Shown in pieces: positions 17,083 to 24,298 of a stretch of DNA of 41,682 bases; position 1 is the stretch's first letter, and each line of letters opens with the position of its first letter. Origin of the DNA: a bacterium (lineage in GTDB: Bacteria > Vulcanimicrobiota > Xenobia > Xenobiales > JADMJV01); contig JASBRJ010000021.1 in NCBI GenBank assembly GCA_030149525.1, positions 1 to 41,682 on the forward strand, read 5' to 3'. The translations under genes and the position numbers were made by a program. The notes under the pieces are model-generated. The model was given only the letters and a program-made list of their open reading frames with translations, did not search any database and was not told where the DNA came from.

Positions 17083-17952
17083 GTGAGCTCGGGGATAGTT
17101 GAACTTTCGGCTACTTTGCTGTGCGTCCGCAAGGACACACCGTGCCTCTACCTGGACGATGTTCAGGCGGGCAAGTTGCCCTCCGGCCCTCTCACCGATC
17201 TGGACCCCACCCTGGAACTGGGGGTTCGACGATTGTTGGAGGAGTTGGTCGATCAAGACGTCGGTTATATAGAGCAACTCTATACCTTCGGCGATCTTGT
17301 TCGTTCTCGTCTGGCGCCTCTCGGTCACCGCACCCTATCTATCGCCTATCTTGGTCTGTTGGAGCAAATTCCCACCGCGCATGCCCTCAGCATGTATCAT
17401 CTGTTTCCCTGGGAAGACAGGAGAAAGCCGTGGGGCCTTCCGGTGCAGGAGAAGGTCTCTCTACTTCGGGAGTGGGCCGAGGGACACTCCGAGCGACAGT
17501 GGAGATGCCGGGTTCTTTTCGGGCTGGACGGGACTCCCTGGAATCCGGAGCGAGTTCTAGAGCGTTACGAACTGCTCTACGAGGCAGAGTTGGTGGAGGA
17601 GGCCGGGCAAGGGGAGAATATCGGTCGACCTCTGTGGGCCGATCATCGTCGAATTGCGGCTACCGCTCTCACCCGGGTGCGAGGCAAGCTCGCCTACCGG
17701 CCTCTCGTCTTTGAGTTGCTTGCCCAATCCTTCACTCTGACCGAACTTCAGAAAACCGTGGAGGCCCTTTCCGGTGGACTTCTGCATAAACAGAATTTTC
17801 GCCGCATGGTGGAGTCGGCTGGTTTAGTGGAGCCCACCGAGGAGACCCGCTCGGAAGGGCGAGGTCGACCGGCCCGTCTCTATCGATTCCGCAGTGAGGT
17901 CACGGCTGAGCGCCCGGCGCCGGGAGTGCGGGCCAGGCCCCGTAAGCGCTAG
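17083..17952 (+). CDS. NrtR-type transcriptional regulator (Nudix-like plus winged helix)
   Basis: The 289-residue protein has an N-terminal Nudix-like domain (about 5-150) with a degenerate Nudix box (LELGVRRLLEELVDQDVG). A C-terminal winged-helix domain follows (about 205-275), with FTLTELQKTVEALSGG, NFRRMVESAGLVEPT and GRGRPARLYRF. This arrangement is that of NrtR, a repressor of NAD metabolism genes whose Nudix-like domain binds ADP-ribose and related nucleotides. The nadABC operon lies about 9 kb away in the same window with two palindromes at its promoter, which makes it a candidate target. Start GTG 17083 has AGGAA 5 bases upstream. The stop codon lies inside a CTAG shared with lnt on the other strand. 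The family call is confident; the target is inference. Confidence 0.88.
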   Translation: MSSGIVELSATLLCVRKDTPCLYLDDVQAGKLPSGPLTDLDPTLELGVRRLLEELVDQDVGYIEQLYTFGDLVRSRLAPLGHRTLSIAYLGLLEQIPTAHALSMYHLFPWEDRRKPWGLPVQEKVSLLREWAEGHSERQWRCRVLFGLDGTPWNPERVLERYELLYEAELVEEAGQGENIGRPLWADHRRIAATALTRVRGKLAYRPLVFELLAQSFTLTELQKTVEALSGGLLHKQNFRRMVESAGLVEPTEETRSEGRGRPARLYRFRSEVTAERPAPGVRARPRKR

Positions 17953-19316
17953 ATTTCAACCACCCAAACGCCCGGCCCGTCGAAGCCGGTTGGAGTGCGC
18001 TCGACCACTCGCCCGTTGGCATCGACCACCCCGGTGACGCCGTTGTTGGAGGCCTGAACAAAGGGTCTTTGGAATTGAGCCGCTCGCAGAATGGCAGAGC
18101 GAAAATGAGATTCCTTGGGCCCGTTTCCAAAGAGGGGGGCGTCGTTGGTAACGACCACGAAAAAATCCACCTCCTCATGTCTTTTGGCCACCATCCAGGG
18201 AACCTGCGACTCAAAGCAGATAAGAACGGAGTAGCGAAGCTCTTCCAGTTCCCAAGGAGTGTCCTGCTGTCCGGGTAGATAACGACTTATCCGGCCTAAG
18301 GGTGGAATCTTTCTAAGCGCTTGCTCCATGGCCGGGGGGAGAGGAATGTACTCGGCAAACGGCGCCAGGCGGATTTTTTGATATTCGTGGCTGAAGCGGC
18401 CCGAGGACGTGATGCGGCTGACCGAATTGTACCAGTGACCATCCTCCGTTTCTTCTATGGAAGATGCCAGCAGTTGAACTTTGAGGCGGCGCGCCAGTCG
18501 ACCGATTTTTCGGGTATCGGAAAAACGACGTCTCATGCCTCGATAGGGCCAGGCTGTTTCCGGCCAGACGATCAATTGGGCTCCTTTTTCAGCCCCTTCG
18601 GTCGTGAGGGAAACCAGTCGTTCAACAGCTTGGACCCGTTCCTTGTCGTCCCATTTCTTTTCCTGAGACCAGCCGGTCTGGACAAGCGCGATCTTTTTGT
18701 CAAGCTTACGGCCGGACCCCGCGCTGAGACTCCCTAAGCCTACCCAACCGGCGAGCAAGGCGACCCCTGCCAAACGCGCCCTGGTCGGACCGCAGAAAAT
18801 GAGGATGGAGATGGAGCCGACGAGGAGGCTGCTCAGGGTCAATCCGAGCCAGGGAAGTGTGGAGAGGAACCAACCTTGGTAAGCCAGGGCCGCGGCGGGA
18901 GATTCCCAATCGTTGCCGGTGACCCCCACTAGAAGAGCGAAGCAGACGAGCGCGTAGCCTAGAGTGGCGGACAAAAGTGCCTTCCAGCCGAAACTCTTCT
19001 GGGAGGGTTTGCTCCCGGGAATCAAAGAAGCGGCGGCCAGAAGTCCCCAAGGTAGACCTCTTGCCAGACTCAGTCCGATCCAGGCCGGAACTCCGTAGCT
19101 GAGGGCCCATCTGTGAAAGATGGCCGTGAAGAGGACTCCCCAGACCATGGCGGCTAAAATTCGGATTCTACCGCTCAGGTTGAACAGGCCACAGGCCAGT
19201 GCGCCGGGAACGATGAAAACCAACGGGCCGATAGAGTTCAGGGCGACGTAGTTGGTGAAAAGAGCAAAAGCTAACCAAAGAGCGCCGATGAGACTATGGG
19301 GGGGAAGTTTCTTCAA
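17949..19316 (-). CDS. lnt: Apolipoprotein N-acyltransferase
   Basis: The 455-residue protein has an N-terminal bundle of about six transmembrane helices (1-200) and a C-terminal carbon-nitrogen hydrolase domain (about 205-455). The Glu-Lys-Cys triad is visible in VWPETAW, EYQKIRLAPFAEYIP and VLICFES. Lnt adds the third acyl chain to outer-membrane lipoproteins in the inner membrane and is typical of Gram-negative cells, which supports that cell type here. It is slightly shorter than the usual 500 or so. It is divergent from the prepilin operon and convergent with the NrtR-like gene, sharing the last four bases. Confidence 0.94.
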   Translation of the reverse strand: MKKLPPHSLIGALWLAFALFTNYVALNSIGPLVFIVPGALACGLFNLSGRIRILAAMVWGVLFTAIFHRWALSYGVPAWIGLSLARGLPWGLLAAASLIPGSKPSQKSFGWKALLSATLGYALVCFALLVGVTGNDWESPAAALAYQGWFLSTLPWLGLTLSSLLVGSISILIFCGPTRARLAGVALLAGWVGLGSLSAGSGRKLDKKIALVQTGWSQEKKWDDKERVQAVERLVSLTTEGAEKGAQLIVWPETAWPYRGMRRRFSDTRKIGRLARRLKVQLLASSIEETEDGHWYNSVSRITSSGRFSHEYQKIRLAPFAEYIPLPPAMEQALRKIPPLGRISRYLPGQQDTPWELEELRYSVLICFESQVPWMVAKRHEEVDFFVVVTNDAPLFGNGPKESHFRSAILRAAQFQRPFVQASNNGVTGVVDANGRVVERTPTGFDGPGVWVVEI

Positions 19317-19332
19317 GGAGAACTAGTGCAAC

Positions 19333-19372
19333 GAGAGATGATTCTGTACCTACCCCGACAGAAGAATCTCTC
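19333..19372. repeat. Long imperfect inverted repeat between lnt and the prepilin operon
   Basis: Arms GAGAGATGATTCTGT (19333-19347) and ACAGAAGAATCTCTC (19358-19372) pair at 13 of 15 positions around a 10-base loop. The element lies between two divergent starts (lnt 19316, prepilin 19415). It has no T run, so it looks more like an operator or an mRNA leader hairpin than a terminator. Confidence 0.6.
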
Positions 19373-19414
19373 ATGGCAGGATGCCCAATTTTGAGTTAAA
19401 GTAGCGTTGGGTTC

Positions 19415-20035
19415 GTGATTATTCGCAAAAAACTCCATATAACCGGTCTTACGGTGCCTGAAATGGTCGTGGCGACGTCCATCCTGGCTATTTTTCTTGT
19501 CCTCGCGCTAGGTACCATTATTCCAGCTTTTAAGATAAGCCGAAGAGCGGAAGAAAATATTGCCGCCCAAAGAGAAGTTATCTTAGCCTTCGACCGGCTC
19601 ATAGCAGAGATGGGGATGTTGGATCGGGCCACTGTGAGTACCGCCCCCAACACCCTTTCTTTTTTGAGTGATGAAATCTACTCCGGTCCCAACGCGACCA
19701 TTGCCGGCGCCGATCTTGTGGACCTGCATCTGGAGACGGATGTGTCCTGGAACAAGTATGTCATCTTGCGCCATCGTGACAACAATCTCTATCGACGGGA
19801 GTTCGACTATCAACACGGGCGGCAGATTTTCCAAGTGGACCCGAGCAAACTGACCACCTGGGCCGACGGACCGGGTATCGCGGAGAAGATCTTTGCCAAG
19901 AACGTCGAACTGTTTGAAGCAGAGGAAGCGGGACTCACCAGAGTCTATCTGAAGATTCGTTCCGTATTCCGCGACGGCAAGAAGCCGGAAGCCTGCCAAC
20001 TAACGTTACAGATTCAGATGAGAGGAAGTCGATGA
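19415..20035 (+). CDS. Prepilin-like protein, PilW/GspJ type
   Basis: The 206-residue protein has a short basic leader (MIIRKKLHIT) and a class III cleavage site, G before LTVPEMVVATSILAIF. Glu at +5 is followed by the hydrophobic helix. The remainder is a beta-rich head with no cysteine pair. Such proteins are cleaved and methylated by PilD-type peptidase and initiate or prime pilus or pseudopilus fibres; the size and head resemble PilW/GspJ minor pilins. The start is GTG 19415 with no strong Shine-Dalgarno. It heads a chain of seven overlapping genes; its TGA overlaps the next ATG as ATGA. Confidence 0.87.
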   Translation: MIIRKKLHITGLTVPEMVVATSILAIFLVLALGTIIPAFKISRRAEENIAAQREVILAFDRLIAEMGMLDRATVSTAPNTLSFLSDEIYSGPNATIAGADLVDLHLETDVSWNKYVILRHRDNNLYRREFDYQHGRQIFQVDPSKLTTWADGPGIAEKIFAKNVELFEAEEAGLTRVYLKIRSVFRDGKKPEACQLTLQIQMRGSR

Positions 20036-21294
20036 AAAGATCAAGAGGGATAGCTCTCATTACCATTCTGGCCATCTGCGCTGTTTTGTTGTTCATCCTC
20101 GGCGTCGGATTGAAGCTCGGAGGCAACGGGGTTCTCTTTGTCTCTCAAGTTCACAAGAGAAATGTGGCCCTCAGTGCCGCTGAAGCGGGCGTGTACGAAG
20201 CCATGGCTGCACTCGCCAACAACAAAAGCTATTCCGGCTTACGGACGGGCACCCTTGCCGAATCCAAGGCGACCTACCGAGCGCGAGTGACGAACTCCCT
20301 TTCCTCGGGAGGTTCGCTGGCGGTCGTCTCCACCGGAGAGTTCGGTGGCGTCAAGCGGACTCTTCGGGCGGAGCTTGAGCCTGATGCCCTGGGTTTCGAT
20401 GGAGTTTCCGTAGACGGCAAAGTCTACGTTTTCGACCAGGGGTACGTGAACGCTATCGCCTCGCCTGAGAACCCGGTGGCTCGCCCGGGAAACATGCATA
20501 CTCAATACATCGGCGCCGAAGCGGCTTACCAGGGGCGCGACTTTGGAGAAGACGGGACTCAACCGCTGGTTCATGTCACAGGAGGGCTGACCTCCAACGG
20601 CTCTCTGGGTAATACCTACACCAGGACCGCCCGAACCTGGGCTTCCGGGGTGAACAAGGCCGGCTATCGTCTGGACCCGGTGCAAATGCAAAGCGGTTCC
20701 TTCACAACGGTCACCAGCTTGTTGGGGGGGACTCTCTCGGGCAATACCGAGATCGGGACCGACCCCGACACCAGCGTGACGAAAATCCCCAACAAACTGA
20801 TCGTTCCCAAAGGGGTAACCCTGGTGGTGAACGGTCGAGCAGAATTTTTGGGCGGCATTGCCGGGGATGGGGAGGTTGTGGTCAACGGCGATGCCATTAT
20901 CAGAACCGACGCCAACTTCGACCCTAACACCAAAGAGGGGGTCAAGGTCTACGCTTCCAAATCCGTTTTTATCACTCATCCGGAAGCCGAGTTGGAAGAC
21001 TCCAAAGTTAAGGCCCAACTCGACCCAATTGGAGATTATTTCGCTCAGATGCCTATGGAGGCAACTGTTGAGCTTGCCATCGACATGCCGACCTCGGCCC
21101 CCAGGGGTGGAGCTTTCTTCACCTGGTTCAACTCTGCGGTTTCAAGTCCGGACTCGGAGTTCGACCTTTGGTATAACGGGGACGGTACCGACATTCACCC
21201 AGGACTTAGTCAGGAGACAAAAGATTGGCTACTCAATTCCGATCCGATAAAGAACGACATCGCCAACTGGGCCAGCAGTACAAGCGGGCTTTGA
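20032..21294 (+). CDS. PilX/GspK-like minor pilus assembly protein
   Basis: The 420-residue product starts with a basic leader and a membrane helix, with G before IALITILAICAVLLFILG and no Glu at +5, as in PilX and GspK proteins. ALSAAEAGVYEAMAAL follows and is typical of the PilX N-terminal domain. The large remainder is Gly- and Asn-rich, with a repetitive beta stretch (VVNGRAEFLGGIAG, GEVVVNGDAIIRTDAN) that recalls bactofilin or beta-helix turns. It probably sits in or near the tip complex of a type IV pilus-like fibre. The start ATG overlaps the prior stop; its TGA overlaps the next ATG as TGATG. Confidence 0.8.
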   Translation: MKRSRGIALITILAICAVLLFILGVGLKLGGNGVLFVSQVHKRNVALSAAEAGVYEAMAALANNKSYSGLRTGTLAESKATYRARVTNSLSSGGSLAVVSTGEFGGVKRTLRAELEPDALGFDGVSVDGKVYVFDQGYVNAIASPENPVARPGNMHTQYIGAEAAYQGRDFGEDGTQPLVHVTGGLTSNGSLGNTYTRTARTWASGVNKAGYRLDPVQMQSGSFTTVTSLLGGTLSGNTEIGTDPDTSVTKIPNKLIVPKGVTLVVNGRAEFLGGIAGDGEVVVNGDAIIRTDANFDPNTKEGVKVYASKSVFITHPEAELEDSKVKAQLDPIGDYFAQMPMEATVELAIDMPTSAPRGGAFFTWFNSAVSSPDSEFDLWYNGDGTDIHPGLSQETKDWLLNSDPIKNDIANWASSTSGL

Positions 21295-21791
21295 TGCTCG
21301 CGATGATATTCACTCTCACTCTTCAGCCAACTCTTGCCGGGGGGAGTAGTGGAGGCGGAGGAGGTTGCGGAGGTTCTAGTGCCGCCGTCCCTGCCCAAAA
21401 CAACGCCTACATCGCCAGCGAAGTCTATGACGACTACGCTTCGGCTCCTGTGAACATCGGTTCCACGACCTACTCAAATACGCTCAACGGCGAGGAGTAT
21501 ATCGCTCAACTGCTGGGAGACGGTGGCTCAAGATTCGACCCCAGACTGCCCGGATATTCCTATTTTCAGGGGCTCGTTCAGGCCGAAAACCATGTCACCA
21601 TTGCCGGTCAAGTTCGTGTGATCGGTGGCATCACCGGCGCCGATGCCGCCGATGCAACCGTGAATTTTTACGGCGGAGCCATGGTCACAACCAATCCGTA
21701 CGCCTATCTGGGTGCCGAAGACTCTCTGGTCGGCGGGCCGCCGGGGCTGCTCACCAGAATCAAGACGCTGGAGGAGATTCCCAATCCGTAA
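21294..21791 (+). CDS. Small Gly-rich secreted protein in the prepilin operon
   Basis: The 165-residue product begins with a short hydrophobic signal (MLAMIFTLTLQPTLAG), then a Gly/Ser tract with one cysteine (GGGGGCGGSS). A beta-rich domain follows with HVTIAGQVRVIGGITG and NFYGGAMVTTNPYAYLG. That domain is similar in style to the Gly-rich part of the preceding PilX-like protein, so the two may be related or bind each other. I do not recognise a family. I chose ATG 21294 because it overlaps the preceding TGA by one base (TGATG), whereas the longer frame from 21225 would add residues without signal character. It may be a tip or surface-anchoring component. Confidence 0.68.
   Translation: MLAMIFTLTLQPTLAGGSSGGGGGCGGSSAAVPAQNNAYIASEVYDDYASAPVNIGSTTYSNTLNGEEYIAQLLGDGGSRFDPRLPGYSYFQGLVQAENHVTIAGQVRVIGGITGADAADATVNFYGGAMVTTNPYAYLGAEDSLVGGPPGLLTRIKTLEEIPNP
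21770..21776 (+). promoter_or_regulatory. Strong Shine-Dalgarno pointing to a non-ATG start
   Basis: GGAGGAG at 21770-21776 is followed after 7 bases by ATC 21784-21786, which opens the frame of the PilV-like prepilin with a normal short leader. No ATG, GTG or TTG lies in frame nearby. The motif sits inside the last codons of the preceding gene, as expected for coupled translation. Confidence 0.6.
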
Positions 21792-22218
21792 ACGGGCTCG
21801 GGGAGTCTCACTGCTTGAGATTCTCATCGCTTTTCTCATCCTTTTGGTAGCCGTTCTCACCATGGTAGGGTATACGACCATGGTTCACCGCGCTTCGGTG
21901 GAAAGTAAACGGCAGGCCGTCGCTACTATGGAAGCGCGGGCTCTTTTGGAAAGAACTCGCGACTACACGCCCATTTTTCTCTATGCTGTGTCGCCCGCCG
22001 GATATGAGGAAACTCAGTCCGAGTACCTCTTGGACACCGAGAGCGCGGCGGAAGACAACGAGGTAGGACAGAGATCGGCGGCTCAGTACCTCCTCAATGC
22101 GCGGGCCGCTCATGTCGTAGGCAACATTTATAGCATCGTGGTCAGGGCCACCTGGCAGGAGGATGGTCGTCAGCGACAGGTTGTTCTTGAAAGTCGTATG
22201 ACGAGGCCGGATCTCTGA
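21784..22218 (+). CDS. Prepilin-like protein, PilV type (probable ATC start)
   Basis: The product is about 144 residues. It has a basic leader (RKRAR), a cleavage site with G before VSLLEILIAFLILLVAVL, Glu at +5 and a small head. Size and position after PilW- and PilX-like genes fit PilV/GspI. The only conventional in-frame start is GTG 21712, which lacks a Shine-Dalgarno and would give a 30-residue leader lying inside the upstream gene. ATC 21784 with GGAGGAG 7 bases upstream gives a typical leader, so I use it; rare ATT/ATC starts are known (for example infC in Escherichia coli). Its final TGA overlaps the probable start of the MoxR gene as CTGA. Confidence 0.78.
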   Translation: MRKRARGVSLLEILIAFLILLVAVLTMVGYTTMVHRASVESKRQAVATMEARALLERTRDYTPIFLYAVSPAGYEETQSEYLLDTESAAEDNEVGQRSAAQYLLNARAAHVVGNIYSIVVRATWQEDGRQRQVVLESRMTRPDL

Positions 22219-23132
22219 TACGAGCTCTACAAACCAACCTCGAAAAGGTGATTCTGGGCAAGCCTGAGGCGGTTGAACATCTCCTCATCGCTCTCCTGGC
22301 CGGTGGCCATATCCTCATGGAAGACGTTCCGGGAGTCGGAAAAACCACACTGGCCAGAGCTCTTTCCCTCTCTCTGCGAGGCGGTTTCTCTCGCATTCAA
22401 TTCACTCCCGATCTCCTTCCCGCCGATGTCCTGGGAGTGAGTATTTATAACGCTCAAAGCCAGAGCTTTGAATTCAAAAAAGGCCCGATATTCGCCAATG
22501 TTCTCCTGGCCGACGAGATCAACCGTGCCTCTCCCCGAACCCAGTCGGCGCTGCTCCAGGCCATGAGCGAGTCTCGGGCCACCATAGACGGAACCACTTA
22601 TGAGTTGGGAGCGCCCTTCACGGTTATCGCGACCCAGAACCCGGTGGAGTTTCACGGAACCTATCCCCTTCCGGAAGCTCAGTTAGATAGATTCTTGCTA
22701 CAGACGAGCCTGGGTTACCCGACGCCGGAGGTGGAGGTCCAGGTTCTTTTTGAACAGAGCAAAACTCATCCACTGGAGAGTTTGGAGCCTGTTCTCGACG
22801 GTGAAGATGTGGTGATGCTGCAGAACCAGGCGGCCGAAGTGAAGGTAGAAGAGAGTGTGGCCCGCTATATGGTGTCGCTGGTTGAAGCCACTCGGCGTCA
22901 TCCTGCGGTTTCGGTGGGGGCGAGTCCCCGAGGGAGTCTCGCTCTCTTTCGAGCCTGTCGGGCTCGCGCTCTCATGCAGGGACGAGACTTTGTTCTTCCC
23001 GACGATGTCAAAGCTCTCGCTCGCGTCACTCTGAGTCATCGACTGGTGCTCGACGTGAAAGCTCGTTATTCCGGAATCCAGTCGCAGGACATTGTCCAGG
23101 AGATTCTCTCCCAAACCTCTGTTCCGTCGTGA
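22215..23132 (+). CDS. MoxR-family AAA ATPase (probable CTG start)
   Basis: This AAA ATPase has Walker A (DVPGVGKTT), Walker B (VLLADEIN), the sensor-1 Asn in VIATQNPVE and an Arg-containing lid. MoxR proteins act as chaperone-like ATPases, usually beside DUF58 and von Willebrand or transglutaminase genes, as here. A GTG at 22248 would start the protein in the middle of the conserved N-terminal pattern. The frame continues upstream with LIRALQTNLEKV, which matches MoxR N-termini. CTG 22215 has GAGG 8 bases upstream and overlaps the previous TGA as CTGA, mirroring the GTGA and TTGA junctions that follow. I use it with moderate confidence; the enzyme call itself is firm. Confidence 0.9.
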   Translation: MIRALQTNLEKVILGKPEAVEHLLIALLAGGHILMEDVPGVGKTTLARALSLSLRGGFSRIQFTPDLLPADVLGVSIYNAQSQSFEFKKGPIFANVLLADEINRASPRTQSALLQAMSESRATIDGTTYELGAPFTVIATQNPVEFHGTYPLPEAQLDRFLLQTSLGYPTPEVEVQVLFEQSKTHPLESLEPVLDGEDVVMLQNQAAEVKVEESVARYMVSLVEATRRHPAVSVGASPRGSLALFRACRARALMQGRDFVLPDDVKALARVTLSHRLVLDVKARYSGIQSQDIVQEILSQTSVPS

Positions 23133-24298
23133 GACGTTTCCTCAGGCGATATACCACCGGCGGCGGACGAGCCGTCTTGGGTATCGCGGCTGCAAGTATG
23201 CTGGCGGGTCTCGACCCATTTCGGACTTATCTGGACGGACTGTTCGTTGTCTTGTCGGCCCTCTGCACGGTGGCCTTTGCAGTAGGTCTTCTCTTCCGTA
23301 GAAAGGTTTCCGGAGATTGGCGACCTCCTGTGCGCGTGGTGTGCGGGAACGAATTCGTCGTGAACGTAACTCTCAGGAATCTCTCCAAGCGCTCGGCCTA
23401 CGAGGTGGAAGTCGCCTTTGACTCCCTCCCATCCGGACTGTGGCAGAGAGTTGAGGATCCGGGCGAGAATCGTTGCCCGGAACTTGCGCCCGGTCAAACA
23501 AGAAGTGTGGAGTTACATCTTCGGGCGCAGAGGCGAGGAGCTTACTCCCTGGGGCCGCTTTGGGCGGGGGTCACGTTCCCCTTCGGGATTTTCCGTATGT
23601 CTTCTCGAGTTCCCGGTCAGCGACGACTCCTGGTGACGCCGCGTCTTCATCACATCTCCCACCTGGCTTTGAATCCCGGGTTGCGATATCAACCGGGGGG
23701 GATGCCTATGGCCTCTGAGACCGGTGAGTCTCTCGAATTTATGGGAGTGAGGGAGTATCGCCAGGGGGATAGTTTACGAAAAATTCATTGGAAGCTGTGG
23801 GCCCGGCGAGGGGAGCCGGTGGTGCGAGAGTTCAGTCAGGAGTACTTTTCGAGAGTGGGAGTTGTTCTCGATACCTACCGTCCAACCAGTCTGGAAGACT
23901 TCGAATGTGCCGCCGAGGTAGCGGCCTCCGTGGCCGGATATCTGGCTCGCCAGGACGCCGTGGTGGATTTCTTTGCGGCGGGCTCGGAGGTCTACTTTCT
24001 CAGCGTGGGCCGACAATTGGGAACACTCCAGAGCATTCTCGACGTGCTGGCCTGCGTGGAACCGACCCGAGAAGCACCTTATGAAAAACTAGAGCATCAA
24101 CTGCTTCGTCTTTTGGCCCAGCTTTCGGCCGTCGTGATGGTGACTTTTCAGCCCAATCCCCAGCGACGTGCCTTCTGGGAAAGATTGAAATTGGGTGGCG
24201 CACCCTTGAGGATTCTATGTATCGGACGGGGTTTTGACGATCCTGAGGTCACCCGTCTTGATCCGGCGGATATGCCCGGCTGTCTGGAGCTGCTTTGA
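23129..24298 (+). CDS. DUF58-domain membrane protein
   Basis: The 389-residue protein has two N-terminal membrane segments (about 15-57) and a beta-domain. The DUF58 signature follows: VREYRQGDSLRKIHWKLWARRGEPVVREF, here given in part as REYRQGD and KIHWKLWARRG. A C-terminal von Willebrand-like fold follows. DUF58 proteins accompany MoxR ATPases; their role is poorly known and they are linked to envelope protein assembly or stress. It starts with GTG overlapping the moxR TGA (GTGA) and its TGA overlaps the next TTG (TTGA). Confidence 0.92.
   Translation: MRRFLRRYTTGGGRAVLGIAAASMLAGLDPFRTYLDGLFVVLSALCTVAFAVGLLFRRKVSGDWRPPVRVVCGNEFVVNVTLRNLSKRSAYEVEVAFDSLPSGLWQRVEDPGENRCPELAPGQTRSVELHLRAQRRGAYSLGPLWAGVTFPFGIFRMSSRVPGQRRLLVTPRLHHISHLALNPGLRYQPGGMPMASETGESLEFMGVREYRQGDSLRKIHWKLWARRGEPVVREFSQEYFSRVGVVLDTYRPTSLEDFECAAEVAASVAGYLARQDAVVDFFAAGSEVYFLSVGRQLGTLQSILDVLACVEPTREAPYEKLEHQLLRLLAQLSAVVMVTFQPNPQRRAFWERLKLGGAPLRILCIGRGFDDPEVTRLDPADMPGCLELL

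Noticed and set aside
20239-21018. 259-codon open frame on the minus strand
   Set aside because: Antisense to the PilX-like gene; no domain or ribosome binding site.
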